Shown here piece by piece: positions 9,617 through 19,770 of a stretch of DNA of 64,000 nucleotides. Source of the DNA: Narthecium ossifragum (Eukaryota > Streptophyta > Magnoliopsida > Dioscoreales > Nartheciaceae); NCBI GenBank assembly GCA_963920575.1, contig OY986971.1, positions 15,676,492 through 15,740,491 on the forward strand. The letters run 5' to 3'. Numbering within the stretch: position 1 is the first letter of the stretch; every line of letters starts with the position of its first letter. The translations under genes were made by a program, and so were the position numbers. The notes under the pieces are model-generated. The model made no database searches, was not told the DNA's origin, and saw only the letters and a list, made by a program, of their open reading frames with translations.

Positions 9617-12070
9617 CTAGTCTGGGGGTTGAATAATTGGAGTAGAAGTCAACAATTCTTTCAGCTTATCAAATGCCTTTTTGCATGCTTCATCGAACTC
9701 AAAAGCCTTGTCCTTTTGTAACAACGTGCACAACGGTAATGCTATTTTGGAGAAGTCCTTGATGAATATTCGGTAAAAACCTGCATGTCCAAGAAAAGAA
9801 CGAACTTCCCGCACACTAGTGGGATAAGGTAAAGATTGAATGACATCAACTTTAGCTTTATCAACCTCAATTCTTTTAGATGAAACAACATGACCCAAAA
9901 CTATACCTTGTTCAACCATGAAATGACATTTCTCAGAATTTAACACAAGGCTAGTTTCTATGCATCTTTGGAGAACAAGTGTAAGGTTATGTAAACAATT
10001 ATCAAAGGAGTTTCCATAAACTGTGAAATCATCCATAAAAACCTCTATAATCTGTTCAATATAATCTGAGAATATACTAACCATACACCTTTGGAAAGTA
10101 GCTGGGGCGTTGCAAAGACCAAAAGGCATGCGACGATATGCAAAAGTTCCAAATGGGCATGTGAACGTCGTCTTTTCCTGATCTTCAGGGGCAATTGCAA
10201 TCTGAAAATACCCTGAATAACCATCAAGAAAACAATAATAAGAATGACCAGCTAACCTTTCAAGCATCTGATCAATAAAAGGTAAAGGAAAGTGGTCCTT
10301 GCGGGTTATAGCATTTAATTTTCTATAATCAATACAAACCCTCCACCCATTTTGCACACGGGTGGGAACTAACTCATCTTTGTGATTTCTCACCACGGTT
10401 ATTCCTGTCTTTTTAGGAACAACTTGAACTGGACTAACCCAAGTGCTATCCGAAATAGGATAGATCACTCCAACTTCAAGCAGTTTGAGGATCTCCTTCT
10501 TTACAACATACATCATGGGCGGATTTAACCTTCTTTGTGGTTGGCGGGAAGGTTTCGCTCCCTCTTCAAGCAAGATACGATGCATACATGTACTTGGGCT
10601 GATTCCTTTGATGTCTGCAATTGTCCAACCAATAGCTGTCTTATGCTCCTTAAGAACCTGCACAAGTTTTTCTTCCTGTGGTGCACTAAGGTTATTGGAA
10701 ATAATCACTGGTAACACTCCTTCATCTCCAAGAAAAGCATATTTAAGATGATTAGGAAGAGGTTTCAGATCTGGAATAGGTGCTTGCAATTCAGAAGGTA
10801 ATGATTTCTCATTAGATACAGGTAATAAACTAGAAGAATCGTTACCTGATTGCTGAATTATCGAAAAATCATTCAGTGTTGCAACAGTTTCCTGCAAATT
10901 AGTACTCAAAGATAGCTCCTCATTTTCTTCCTCAAGAGATTTGCTAATAGCCACTTCCAATTCATCTTTATCACTAAGTTCAAAAACTTCCTGTGATAAA
11001 TAATCAATCACATCAATTGAATACACCGAACAATCATCAGCAGGATATTTCATGGCATCATAAATATTAAACTTAACAGTTTCACCATCAAATTCCATGG
11101 TAAGTGTGCCACTATGGACATCTATCTTAGTCTTGGATGTCTTCAAAAAAGGTCTTCCCAACAAAATAGGAGTACTATGATCACCATTCTCCATATCAAG
11201 CACATAAAAATCAGCAGGGAAAACTAAATCATTGACTTGCACAAGAATATCTTCAACTACACCTTTAGGATAGGCGTTAGATCTGTCAGCCAATTGAATT
11301 ACAACACCAGTTTCATTCAAAGGCCCAAGTTTTAAAGAAGAATATATAGAATATGGCATGACATTGATAGAAGCTCCCAAATCTAACATCGCTTTCTCAA
11401 ATTTGGTGTTACCAATTGTACATGGGATAGTAAACATACCTGGATCCCTACACTTCGTAGGAATTTTTCTTTGAAGAATTGCAGAAACATTTTCCCCTAC
11501 TTTCACCTTCTCACATCCTTTAAGTTTCTGCTTCCTCTTAATTGTGCACAATTCTTTCAAGAATTTAGCATAATGAGGTACTTGTTTAAGAGCATCTAAG
11601 AGTGGAATATTTACCTCGCATCGGCGAAAAGTCTCATATAGATCTGAATTCTTCTCATATTTTCTTGATTCTGTCAAAGCCTGAGGAAAAGGAGGTACAG
11701 GTTTATAATCAGAAAGAGGTGGAAACTTACGTTTAGGTACGTCGTCGTCATCGGGAAAGATTTTGTCTGCGACGATGTCTTGCTCGTTTCCTTGCAGAGA
11801 AGATGCAGGAATTTCCTTGATTGGAGTCTCAACTTCTTTACTACTTCTCAAAATGATTGCACTTGCATTTTCTCTTGGATTTATTACCGTTTGGGAGGGT
11901 AATTTTCCCGAATTTTGCGCCTCTAGCTTGCTAATTGTTGACGCCATCTGGCCCATTTGATGTTCCAAACCTTGGATACTGGCCTTTGCATCTTGTTGAA
12001 ATTGTTTTGTATCCTGTTGAAATTGCATAGCACTAGTAGCAAGGGAATTAACAATATCTTCTAAAGACAT
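9617..12070 (-). CDS. Protease and reverse transcriptase part of element B polyprotein
   Basis: 817 residues from the first Met; the frame is open up to the gag stop at 12134 and in frame with gag. An N-terminal Gln-rich helical stretch (1-60) is followed by the aspartic protease with DLGAS at 230-234 and LLGRPFL downstream. The reverse transcriptase has WRVCIDYRKLNAI, CFLDGYSGYFQI, TFAYRRMPFGLCNAPATFQ and the catalytic FMDD near residues 677-680 (a common plant variant of YxDD). It ends at QPPD followed by TAG, just before the RNase H motif. Apart from the two stops the frame is uninterrupted, so the copy decayed recently. Confidence 0.93.
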   Translation of the reverse strand: MSLEDIVNSLATSAMQFQQDTKQFQQDAKASIQGLEHQMGQMASTISKLEAQNSGKLPSQTVINPRENASAIILRSSKEVETPIKEIPASSLQGNEQDIVADKIFPDDDDVPKRKFPPLSDYKPVPPFPQALTESRKYEKNSDLYETFRRCEVNIPLLDALKQVPHYAKFLKELCTIKRKQKLKGCEKVKVGENVSAILQRKIPTKCRDPGMFTIPCTIGNTKFEKAMLDLGASINVMPYSIYSSLKLGPLNETGVVIQLADRSNAYPKGVVEDILVQVNDLVFPADFYVLDMENGDHSTPILLGRPFLKTSKTKIDVHSGTLTMEFDGETVKFNIYDAMKYPADDCSVYSIDVIDYLSQEVFELSDKDELEVAISKSLEEENEELSLSTNLQETVATLNDFSIIQQSGNDSSSLLPVSNEKSLPSELQAPIPDLKPLPNHLKYAFLGDEGVLPVIISNNLSAPQEEKLVQVLKEHKTAIGWTIADIKGISPSTCMHRILLEEGAKPSRQPQRRLNPPMMYVVKKEILKLLEVGVIYPISDSTWVSPVQVVPKKTGITVVRNHKDELVPTRVQNGWRVCIDYRKLNAITRKDHFPLPFIDQMLERLAGHSYYCFLDGYSGYFQIAIAPEDQEKTTFTCPFGTFAYRRMPFGLCNAPATFQRCMVSIFSDYIEQIIEVFMDDFTVYGNSFDNCLHNLTLVLQRCIETSLVLNSEKCHFMVEQGIVLGHVVSSKRIEVDKAKVDVIQSLPYPTSVREVRSFLGHAGFYRIFIKDFSKIALPLCTLLQKDKAFEFDEACKKAFDKLKELLTSTPIIQPPD

Positions 12071-12133
12071 ACCAGAATTCGGAGTTGGGTTTGGTTGTTG
12101 TATCGGAGGGTATGACGGTCTATATTGTTGATA

Positions 12134-13291
12134 TTACTGTCTAGTTGAGCGAAATTGAGTTGTAGGCTGATTTACTTGTGGATTCCCATAGTTGAGATTG
12201 GGGTGATCCCTCCATCCCGGATTATACGTGTTTGAATAGGGATCATACTTCCTTTGCGGTGGTCCTGGGAAACTCCCAGCTGCATTTACTTGTTTAATGG
12301 GCTCCTCTTGAAGAGTTGGGCACATATCGGTTGGATGTCCCGCCACCGAACAAATTCCACAAACCTTCGCTGTTTGCATGTTACCTACAGCCATTTGACG
12401 AACAAGAGAAGTTAGACTCGCAATCTGTTGTTCAAGAGATGAAACATTTACCTCATTAACATTTTTTGAATAAGAATCAAGTGTAGTATTAAATTGTTGA
12501 GAATTAGCCGCCATATTTGCAATCAAGTTCCTCGCGGCATCAGGAGTTTTATCCACCAAAGCTCCTCCACTAGCGGCATCAATCATACTCCTGTCATTGG
12601 TTAGTAAGCCCTCATAAAAATATTGAATAAGTAATTGCTCACTAATTTGATGATGGGGACAGCTTGCACATAATTTCTTAAAACGTTCCCAATATTCATG
12701 TAGAGATTCTCCATTATGTTGCCTCACACCACAGATCTCTTTCCTAATGTTGGCCGCTCTTGAGGCTGGAAAATACTTCTCTAAAAACAAGCTCTTCATC
12801 TCGTTCCATGTGGTAATACTCCCAGATGGTAAATAATAAAGCCAATCTTTAGCCGAATCCTTCAAAGAAAACGGAAACGCTCTCAATTTGATTTGATATT
12901 CAGTCACCCCCATGGGTTTCATACTTGTACACACAACATGAAGCTCCTTTAAATGCTTGTGAGGATCCTCACCTGCAAGTCCATGAAAAGTGGGTAAGAG
13001 ATGTATTAGTCCAGATTTCAATTCAAAAGTAGTAGCAACATCCAAAGTAGGAAATGTAATGCATAAGGGTTGTTGATTCAAATCTGGAGCTGCAAGTTCT
13101 TTCAAAGTCCGATTTCCGGCCATGACTTCCTCTTCTAATTCCGAATCACTGATAAATATGTGATCAAGAGCCAAATCGTCCTCCTCAGGATTTATCCGAG
13201 CTTCTCTCCTTAACCTGCGCAGAGTTCTTTCTATCTCTGGATCGTACTGTAAACCATCTTGATTAAAAGATCGAGCTATACTCATAAACAA
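12134..13291 (-). CDS. Gag of element B
   Basis: 385 residues. The retrotransposon gag domain lies at about 100-270 (FHGLAGEDPHKHLKEL, LRAFPFSLKDSAKDWLYYL, EKYFPASRAANIRKEICG). A CX2CX4HX4C zinc knuckle (CGICSVAGHPTDMC) lies at about 311-324, followed by a Pro/Asn/Tyr-rich tail. The ORF ends in TAA at 12134-12136, and the frame continues open into pol, so the stop probably arose from a Gln codon (CAA), although a programmed readthrough stop cannot be excluded. The start is the first ATG, about 110 bp inside the primer site. Confidence 0.92.
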   Translation of the reverse strand: MFMSIARSFNQDGLQYDPEIERTLRRLRREARINPEEDDLALDHIFISDSELEEEVMAGNRTLKELAAPDLNQQPLCITFPTLDVATTFELKSGLIHLLPTFHGLAGEDPHKHLKELHVVCTSMKPMGVTEYQIKLRAFPFSLKDSAKDWLYYLPSGSITTWNEMKSLFLEKYFPASRAANIRKEICGVRQHNGESLHEYWERFKKLCASCPHHQISEQLLIQYFYEGLLTNDRSMIDAASGGALVDKTPDAARNLIANMAANSQQFNTTLDSYSKNVNEVNVSSLEQQIASLTSLVRQMAVGNMQTAKVCGICSVAGHPTDMCPTLQEEPIKQVNAAGSFPGPPQRKYDPYSNTYNPGWRDHPNLNYGNPQVNQPTTQFRSTRQ

Positions 13292-13402
13292 TCAAGAGAA
13301 TTCCGGCAAAACGAGAAAAAGAAATCAAGAAAATTCGAATAACTCTTTTTTTTTTATATGAAAGCAAAGATCACAATAAACACAAAAATCAACTAGAATC
13401 AC

Positions 13403-13420
13403 TCCCCGGCAACGGCGCCA
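13403..13420 (-). promoter_or_regulatory. Primer-binding site of element B (tRNA-Asp type)
   Basis: On the minus strand TGGCGCCGTTGCCGGGGA begins 5 bp inside the LTR end. It is complementary to the 3' end of plant tRNA-Asp(GTC), which ends ...CCCCGGCAACGGCGCCA. Confidence 0.88.
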
Positions 13421-14316
13421 AAATTTGATGTGCTGTCGCAGGCACTCAAAAATAAATCCAGTACTCGTTAAAATAAATGTAGTAGTGCGAGTACGAGTCG
13501 ATCCCACGAAGAGTGCTTAGCCTAGTTTTATGCTTAGTGACAAAAGATGGGGGGTTTTAAACGTGAGGAAAAACAATAAAGAAATAATCTAAAGCGAAGA
13601 AACAAGTTGAATCAAGAGAACAAACCTTGGTCTGAGTCAACATCCACGATCGGAATCCAACAACTGATCATAGATGCAAGTATCAATCAATTTATACCAT
13701 GAATATTCATCGTCCGAATTCAATTCGAAGCTCTCCTCAATCTTAGTTAATTAGAAACAAGCGATCCAATTAACCCTAACTACTAAACAACCTAAGACAA
13801 GCGCTGTAGATTTAATCTAGTAGCAGCGTTACGAATAGGGAGATCGATGAAGCTAAACAACACAAGCACAAGCGGTTGCATTTAATCTAGTTGAATATTC
13901 TTCCTAAGATCTAACAAGATCTGATCAGCAGTAAATTATTAGATCCTAGTTGCTTCGCAGATTAGAGGGATCAAACAATTCCGGATTTGATATCAAACAT
14001 AGCAGTAGATCACCATGAATAATAAACTAGTAGGCCTCCTAGCAATTAGATAAGGTAATCATGAAGATTTAATCTCAGAAGAACATCCAATACTCATGTA
14101 TAAACTGAACAATAAAAACAAATTAGATCTCACAGTTTCATTGATTCCAAGGTTTCAGTCTCCTCGACTAAGGATCAAGATTTAGCCACGCAGGGCCATC
14201 GAGAACAATCCTCCAAAAGATTTCATAAAGCAAAAGAAAACCTAGAAAAAATATAAAGGAGGAGAAAGAGTAGCCAAAAGTGTCCAAGAATCCCCCCTCA
14301 AACCCTAGAAAGAGTC

Positions 14317-14326
14317 GTATTTATAG
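14317..14326 (-). promoter_or_regulatory. TATA box of element B 5' LTR
   Basis: Reads CTATAAATAC on the minus strand, the same position within the LTR as 5714-5723. Confidence 0.65.
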
Positions 14327-14384
14327 CCTCAATTGTATCCACCCTCGGATTAGATCACAATCGTTGATTTTTGTTACTGGGAAA

Positions 14385-14743
14385 GTCCGATCGATCGGAC
14401 CTTGGAAGCTGGATCGATCGGTCTCATTAAAATCTTCAACTTCTATTCACGCCCGAGCCCGATCAATCGGACTAAGGGAGTCGGATTGATCGATTTCGTA
14501 AAAATCCTTCGTCTCTGGCTCTTCCCGAGTTCGATCGATGGTCCGATCGATCGAACTGTGTTCCTCCAAAAAGCATACGTTCTGTCACCCTTTAATTCCC
14601 AAGTCCGATCGATCGAATTATGAGTGTTGGATCGATCGGTTGAGTAAAAATCCGCTGTTTTTGACTTTTTCCGAGTCCGATCGATCGGACCATTGGTGTC
14701 GGATCGATCGGACCCCATAGGAGCGATGGAGGGATCGATCGGA
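14385..14743 (-). repeat. Cluster of GATCGATC dyads in U3 of element B (5' LTR)
   Basis: Counterpart of 5784-6142. Some of the few LTR-LTR differences fall inside the motifs (for example CCGATCAATCGG, GGATTGATCG), which reduces their symmetry. Confidence 0.85.
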
Positions 14744-14848
14744 TTTCCAGCTTATTTTCCTTTCTGCCATTCAGACTGCGCATCGGTACTGAAATTGCCG
14801 TAACTTCCTCTAGGAAACTCGGAATCACGAACCGTAAAATTCTCTAAT

Positions 14849-15424
14849 CTGCTAGGTTGGATATCAAATCCGGAATTGTTTGATCCCTCTAATCTGCGAA
14901 GCAACTAGGGTTTAATAATCTACTGCGTTTCAGAGATTAATAGATCTTAGGAAGAATATTCGACTATATTCTTTGCAACTGCTTGTGCTTGTGTTGTTTA
15001 GCTTCATCGATCTCCTTATTCTTAAGGCTGCTACTAGATTAAATCTACAGCGCTTGTCTTAGATTGTTTAGTAGTTAGGGTTAATTGAATCGCTTGTTTC
15101 TAATTAACTATGATTGAGGAGAGATTCGAATTTAATTCAAACGGTGAATATTCATGGTATGAATTGATTGATACTTGCATCAATGATTAGTTGTCAGATT
15201 CTGATGGTGGATGTTGACTTAGACCAAGGTTAGTTCTTCTGATTGACTTCGCTCTTTAATTTTAATTATTTCTTAGTTTCTTTTCGTTATATTCAAAACC
15301 CCCTTTTTGTTCACGAAGCACAAAACTAGGCTAGGCACTCCTCGTGGGATCGACCCTTGCTCGCACTACTACATTTGTTTTGAAGAGTACTGGATTTATT
15401 TTTGAGTGCCTACGACAGCACATC
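14849..15424 (+). repeat. 3' LTR of element A, right fragment
   Basis: Matches 657-1147 and then continues to the true LTR end at CAGCACATCA (15415-15424), the terminus expected for this family. About 27 bp of LTR (630-656 of the first copy) are missing at the B junction. The following GTGTT is the predicted target duplication of A. Confidence 0.87.
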
Positions 15425-16155
15425 AGTGTTGATCATCCCCGAGCGAGGTGTTGGTTACAGTGTCTACTGCGACGCCAGCGGTGAGGGTTTGGGGTGTGTC
15501 CTCATGCAGGAGGGGCACGTAGTTTCCTATGGTTCTCGTCAGCTGAAGAACCATGAGTGGAACTACCAGACCCATGACTTGGAGCTAGCAGCGGTGGTCT
15601 TCGCCGTGAAGACCTGGCGGCATTACCTCTATGGCGAGAAGTTCTCTGTCTTATCGGACCATAAGAGCTTGAGGCACGTTTTCATCCAACGTGACCTCAA
15701 CCTGAGGCGGCGATGCTGGATGGAGCTACTGGAGGACTATGACTTTGCGTTGCATTACCATCCTGGTAAGGCAAACGTCGTAGCAGACGCGCTGAGCAGA
15801 CAGGTGAGAGACACCAGAGCAGCAGTTGCAGGGTTGTCAGCGTGGTGGTGGCAGGCTCAAGAGACAGCGGGCCAGTTGGGGCTCGAGTTTGAGGATCGGG
15901 GATCCAGCAGCTTCCTCTACGCAGTACAGAGTATACCAGCGGTTCTAGCCAGAGTGTTAGAGGCACAACACAGTGACCCAGAGCTCATGGAGTTACGCAC
16001 ATCGGCGGGCACGGAGGGCGCAGACGGGGACTGGACAGTATGGTCAGACGGAGGGCTACGGTTCAGAGGCAGAGTAGCGGTTCCAGCAGATCCAGTTCTA
16101 CGAGACGACGTCCTACAAGAGTTCCATCACTCTCATTTTGCAGTTCATCCCGGGG
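15425..16155 (+). pseudogene. RNase H and integrase N-terminus of element C
   Basis: The frame begins in mid-domain. YCDASGEGLGCVLMQ and YGSRQLKNHEWNYQTHDLEL are Tekay-type RNase H signatures, followed by SDHKSLRHVF and NVVADALSRQ, then an integrase N-terminal region with HHSHFAVHPG. The coding frame breaks at the GGGG run at 16152-16155, where one G appears to be missing, since the next frame continues the integrase without a gap. The Met at 15402 lies in element A's LTR and is not a real start. Confidence 0.88.
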
Positions 16156-17374
16156 CACCAAGATGTACCAGGACCTGCGGCGGCAATTTTGGTGGTGCGG
16201 GATGAAGAGAGCAGTGACGGAGTTCATATTGCGCTGCCTTACCTGTCAGAAGGTCAAGGCAGAGCACCAGCGGACTCCGGGGTTACTTCAGCCACTTCTA
16301 CTAGCTGAGTGGAAGTGGGAGCACATCACGATGGACTTCGTGACCGGGCTACCAAGATCTCCTAGGGGGAATGACGTGATTTGGGTCATCGTTGATCGAT
16401 TGACCAAATCGGCGCACTTCTTACCTATGCGGACGACAGACTCGACAGACAGGTTGGGCAGTTTGTACGTCAGAGAGGTGGTCAGACTACACGGAGTTCC
16501 AGTTTCTATCGTGTCAGACCGTGACCCCAGGTTTACCAGCAGGTTCTGGCGAGGCTTTCTGGAGGTAGTTGGCACACTCCTGACTTTCAGTACGGCGTTC
16601 CATCCGTAGACAGACGGGCAGTCAGAGTGGACGATCCAGATCTTAGAGGACATGCTGAGAGCATGTTTCCTCGACGCCGGAGGCAGCTGGGAGGAGCACG
16701 TCCCCTTGGTGGAGTTCGCCTACAACAACATCTACCAGTCCAGTCTTGGAGTAGCACCTTTCGAGGCATTGTACGGTAGGCCGTGTCGTTCCCCAGTGTG
16801 CTGGACAGAGGTTGGAGAGGCTTCACTCACCGGTCCAGACCTCATCATGCGGTGGTCAGAGAGGTTAGTGCAGATCAGGCAGAGGCTTCTGACGGCTCAG
16901 AGCCGGCAGAAGAGTTATGCAGATCAGAGGCGACGACCGTTAGAGTTTGCAGTCGGCGACAGGGTGTTCCTGCGAGCATCGCCGTACAGAGGATCCGTCA
17001 GGTTTGGCAGAGGTGGTAAGTTGGCGCCGAGGTTTGTCGGGCCATTTGAGATCCTAGAGATGATCGGCAAGGTAGCTTACCGCCTGGATCTTCCTCAGCA
17101 CATGCCAGCTGTGCATCTGACGTTCCATGTGTCGATGCTGAGGAAGTATCACCCAGATCCGTCTCTTGTCATCAGGGTGGACGACATCGAGCTTGAGGCC
17201 GACGCGACATTCGTCGAGCAGCCAGTTCAGGTACTTGACAGGAGGGATCAGGTCTTGCGGGGCTAGACGATTCCCTTGGTCAAGGTACTGTGGAGGCACA
17301 GAGACACCGAGGAGATGACCTGGGAGCGCGAGGCGCGCATGCGGCAGGAGTTTCCACAGTTGTTTTTATCTTGA
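16156..17374 (+). pseudogene. Integrase and chromodomain-like tail of element C
   Basis: After the 1-bp frameshift: MYQDLRRQFWWCGMK and CLTCQKVKAEH (zinc region), ITMDFVTGLPRS and IVSDRDPRFTSRFW (first two catalytic Asp), the Glu in QSEWTIQILEDML, FAYNN, and VGDRVFLRASPYRG. The C-terminal portion from about HLTFHVSMLRKYHPDPSLV resembles the chromodomain-bearing tail of Tekay elements. Two in-frame TAG codons interrupt it: 16607-16609 (family residue Gln, a C-to-T change) and 17264-17266. The final stop is TGA at 17372-17374. Confidence 0.88.
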
Positions 17375-17472
17375 GGTACCTCTTGTCCTGTCTTCTAGTG
17401 TAACTATTTTTCTATTTTCGAGCCCTACCTTTATCGAATCTCAGGACGAGATTTCCTTTAAGGGTATTAGGA
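17375..17472 (+). promoter_or_regulatory. 3' non-coding region and polypurine tract of element C
   Basis: Ends TTTAAGGGTATTAGGA directly before TGTGAGGACC. The string CGAGCCCTACCTTTATC and the following ACGAGATTTCCTTTAAGGG recur, as reverse complement with small changes, at 47838-47895 in element I, linking the two as one lineage. Confidence 0.78.
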
Positions 17473-17653
17473 TGTGAGGACCTGTCCCTCCATTCCTGGG
17501 CCGACCGCCTGAGTCGGGCCCGTGGCTCGTTGTGGACCGCAAGGGCAATTTGGTAAATTGCGCCTTGTCGGTTTGTTTCACACCCGCGTATACACACACA
17601 ACCTTTGATTGATGATTGTATTTGACTAGATCCATTTAGGGGGTTTTTGACTT

Positions 17654-17730
17654 GTGGATCGATCCAAACTAGTGTTGGATCGATCCAACCAAGTCTTGGA
17701 TCAATCCCTCTTGGTCTTGGATCGATCCGG
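17654..17730 (+). repeat. GATCGATC dyads in element C LTR
   Basis: Four motifs in 77 bp, of the form TTGGATCGATCCAA (one decayed to GGATCAATCC). A second group of three decayed copies lies at 18430-18482. No clear TATA box follows in this copy, unlike solo LTR D. Confidence 0.75.
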
Positions 17731-18691
17731 GTACTGTAGCTGGGCAGTTGAGCTTGCGAGGACGGCCGTCGTGGCCGTCGCTCTCCGTTGTCAGAGGAGA
17801 GACGACTTCCTCTCCTCTCCTTCCCCTTTTCCCCTCCTTCCCCGGCCTTGCCCCTCACTCTTCTTCCTCTTCTCTTTCCCCTCCTCCCTTCCTTCTTCCC
17901 ACGGGCTCTGTTTCCCCTGTTCTGGCAGCCCCTTCTTCCCACGGGCTCGTTGGATCCGTGGCAGCGTGAGGAAGATCCTTGGCGTGGTTTGGAGCTGGGT
18001 TGGTGACTGTTTAGCGGGGAATCAACCGAGGAGTGCGTTTCCGGTAGGTGTTCTACCTACGAGAGTTGTTTAGGGGTGTTCTCTTGTTCTAGCTGTTAGA
18101 TCTTGATGTATTTGTGTTGTTGGATGCATGTTGCTTAGTATAATTTCTGGTTTAAGTTTCATGAACTTTGGTTGAGATTTTAGTAGGATTTGTGCATGTT
18201 TAATCTTGGATTTTCCGGTTTCTGCTGTTCTTGAAGAACAGCCGGTTTACGGCACGTTTTTCGATTTGTACAAGCATGATATTGACTTATGATGAACAGG
18301 AGAGTTGTAGATCTCTGGGTCAGCTTTCCATTCCAGCTTATTTCGTATTTTTCCGATTTTTCTATGAATTGTGGTGATTGTTCTCGTGGCCTGCGACGAG
18401 ACTGATCTGAAGTTGGTATGAAGCTGTTTGGATCAATCCAATATTTTCTGAATCGATCCAAATGTTCGGGATCGATCCCAAAGCTATTTGATGGGGTTTT
18501 ATTGACCATTTTTAGTGATTTTGATTAGTGTTTTCCCAGTAATCGAGCCGTTGGATGTTTCCCGGTTTTGGATATGTTGATCCTAGCATATAGATCTACT
18601 GGAGGCTAAGTTGGATCTTGAATCCGACGTCGTTTGGACGTCGGATCGATGGGGTCAATTAGCTGCTATGTAGAGAATGTTTTGGTGTTTT

Positions 18692-18730
18692 AAATATAAT
18701 ATTATATGTTCAGATTATAATATTATATTT
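18692..18730 (+). repeat. AT-rich inverted repeat in element C LTR
   Basis: Arms AATATAATATTATA and TATAATATTATATT around a short loop. Equivalent palindromes are at 37797-37834 (D) and 41990-42027 (E). Confidence 0.7.
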
Positions 18731-19759
18731 TACTGTTCATCGGTTTTCGGGGTTGCTTCCCGTTGTAGGAGTTCGCGGTTGACGGTCGTGGTACCGTCGT
18801 AATGCCGGGACCCGCCGCGGATCGGCTGGCAGTGGTTGATAGTATGCTGCATTGTCATACTGTTGCATGCCTATTTCTCTTGCTTGTGTATATTCATAGC
18901 ATGCATTCTCTGTTGTGCATTAGTTGCATGGTTAGGGCGTGGGTGATCTGTGGGTCGCCGTCCCGAGGGTGGAAGCTCGGATCTAGCCCTAGGACCGGGG
19001 TTGGGTAGTTTGGACTCGGTTCGAATTGTGGTGTCCAGTCAAACTTGATGATAGGCTTAGATGACTGGTACACATGTTGCTTGATGATTATAGGGGTCGT
19101 GTCGGCCTTGAGTCGGATGCTGAGGTATAACCCGTGTTCCACTGTGTTGACCCTTGAGTAGAGAGGTTGACTACTTAGCGGTGCTATTTCCCGCATGCAG
19201 TGCCGTTCCCTGCTTGTGGGCCAGCAGTGTTGTTTCCTGCTACTGAGTGCGACCATGTTCGTGGGCCTCAGGGACACGCGGTAGGGTTATGGGACCCCTG
19301 TATACACCCAGGTCTTACTTGAGGGCGACACTCTTGCGTTTCCCTCTTCCTTCTGTGTGGCGTAGTGTAGAACCCTACTGAGCTTAGTGCTCACTCCTAT
19401 CCGGGCTGCGTTTACAGGTGCAGGTGTTACCTATTCTTCAGTGGCCCCTACCGGGCAGGTGTTTGGTGGCGTGGCGGCGTCTGGCGGGGTCTGAGGATCG
19501 GTGATCACTTTCTATACTTTTGTTATAGTTAGTCTCCTACGGGAGTATGATGTATAAACTGTTGTAACCCCTTTGAGGTTTTGGAATATTATATTATATC
19601 TGTTGAGGTTTGAAATTATTGTATTATTCAGGGGTGCTTATGAACTGTTTAATTAAACCAGTAGGTTAGAGGGAACCTCTCGCCATTATTTCCGCATTTA
19701 GTTAGGTTCCGGTTCGCGTCGCCCGGCCCGGTTGAGCTTTCGCCGGTTGGGGCGCAACA

Positions 19760-19770
19760 CTATAAATAGG
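19760..19770 (+). promoter_or_regulatory. TATA box of element J
   Basis: CTATAAATAGG at the exact insertion point of element C, followed by a leader with AGGGTTAGTC. Confidence 0.55.

Larger units (their letters stand above)
4823..14844 (-). mobile_element. Element B: Athila/Tat-type Ty3/gypsy retrotransposon, nearly complete
   Basis: LTR termini are TGATG...CATCA. The order on the minus strand is 5' LTR (13426-14844, truncated), tRNA-Asp primer site, gag, protease, reverse transcriptase, RNase H, integrase, long 3' non-coding region, polypurine tract, 3' LTR (4823-6381). gag and pol lie in one frame with two stop codons. The two LTRs differ at about 14 sites over some 1.42 kb by eye, so the insertion is young. 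The 5' LTR has lost its outer 139 bp together with 27 bp of the host LTR of element A. Confidence 0.93.
13426..14844 (-). repeat. 5' LTR of element B (outer end truncated)
   Basis: Near-identical to 4823-6242, with about 14 mismatches by eye. It stops at GTAAAATTCTC, followed by a 4-bp filler and element A's LTR, so the outer 139 bp (LTR start and upstream U3) are lost. TATA box and dyad cluster are retained. Confidence 0.92.
1..15424 (+). mobile_element. Element A: non-autonomous LTR retrotransposon (LARD-like), interrupted by element B
   Basis: Two direct LTR copies (1-1147, and 4276-4822 continued at 14849-15424) flank an internal region with one unrecognised ORF and no pol. The 3' non-coding part (about 3170-4275) is closely similar to the reverse complement of element B's 3' non-coding part (about 6730-7850), and the 3' halves of both LTRs are shared, so A looks like a non-autonomous partner of the Athila/Tat-type family of B (inference). 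The right end is a precise LTR terminus, and the next base resumes a Tekay RNase H reading frame, so A is inserted in element C with GTGTT as the expected target duplication. The left end lies before base 1. A has lost its primer site, polypurine tract and LTR start, so it is dead. Confidence 0.8.
15425..19759 (+). mobile_element. Element C: Tekay-type chromovirus, 3' part visible
   Basis: Starts abruptly inside RNase H at the end of element A, then integrase with a chromodomain-like tail, polypurine tract and a 2287-bp 3' LTR. The 5' part is expected to the left of the window, on the other side of element A. The bases after the LTR (CTATA, 19760-19764) are the predicted target duplication of C and fall on the TATA box of element J. 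Confidence 0.88.
17473..19759 (+). repeat. 3' LTR of element C (2287 bp)
   Basis: TGTGAGGACC...GGGGCGCAACA, the same termini pattern as solo LTRs D and E (which read in reverse). It contains GATCGATC motifs (17654-17730, 18430-18482), a CT-rich leader (17800-17935) and an AT-rich inverted repeat (18692-18730). Confidence 0.9.

Noticed and set aside
13403..13420. tRNA-Asp gene
   Set aside because: Only the 3' acceptor-end complement is present, next to an LTR; it is a primer-binding site.
15402..15424. Met start of the element C reading frame at 15402
   Set aside because: It lies in the end of element A's LTR; the RNase H frame there is a junction, not a gene start.
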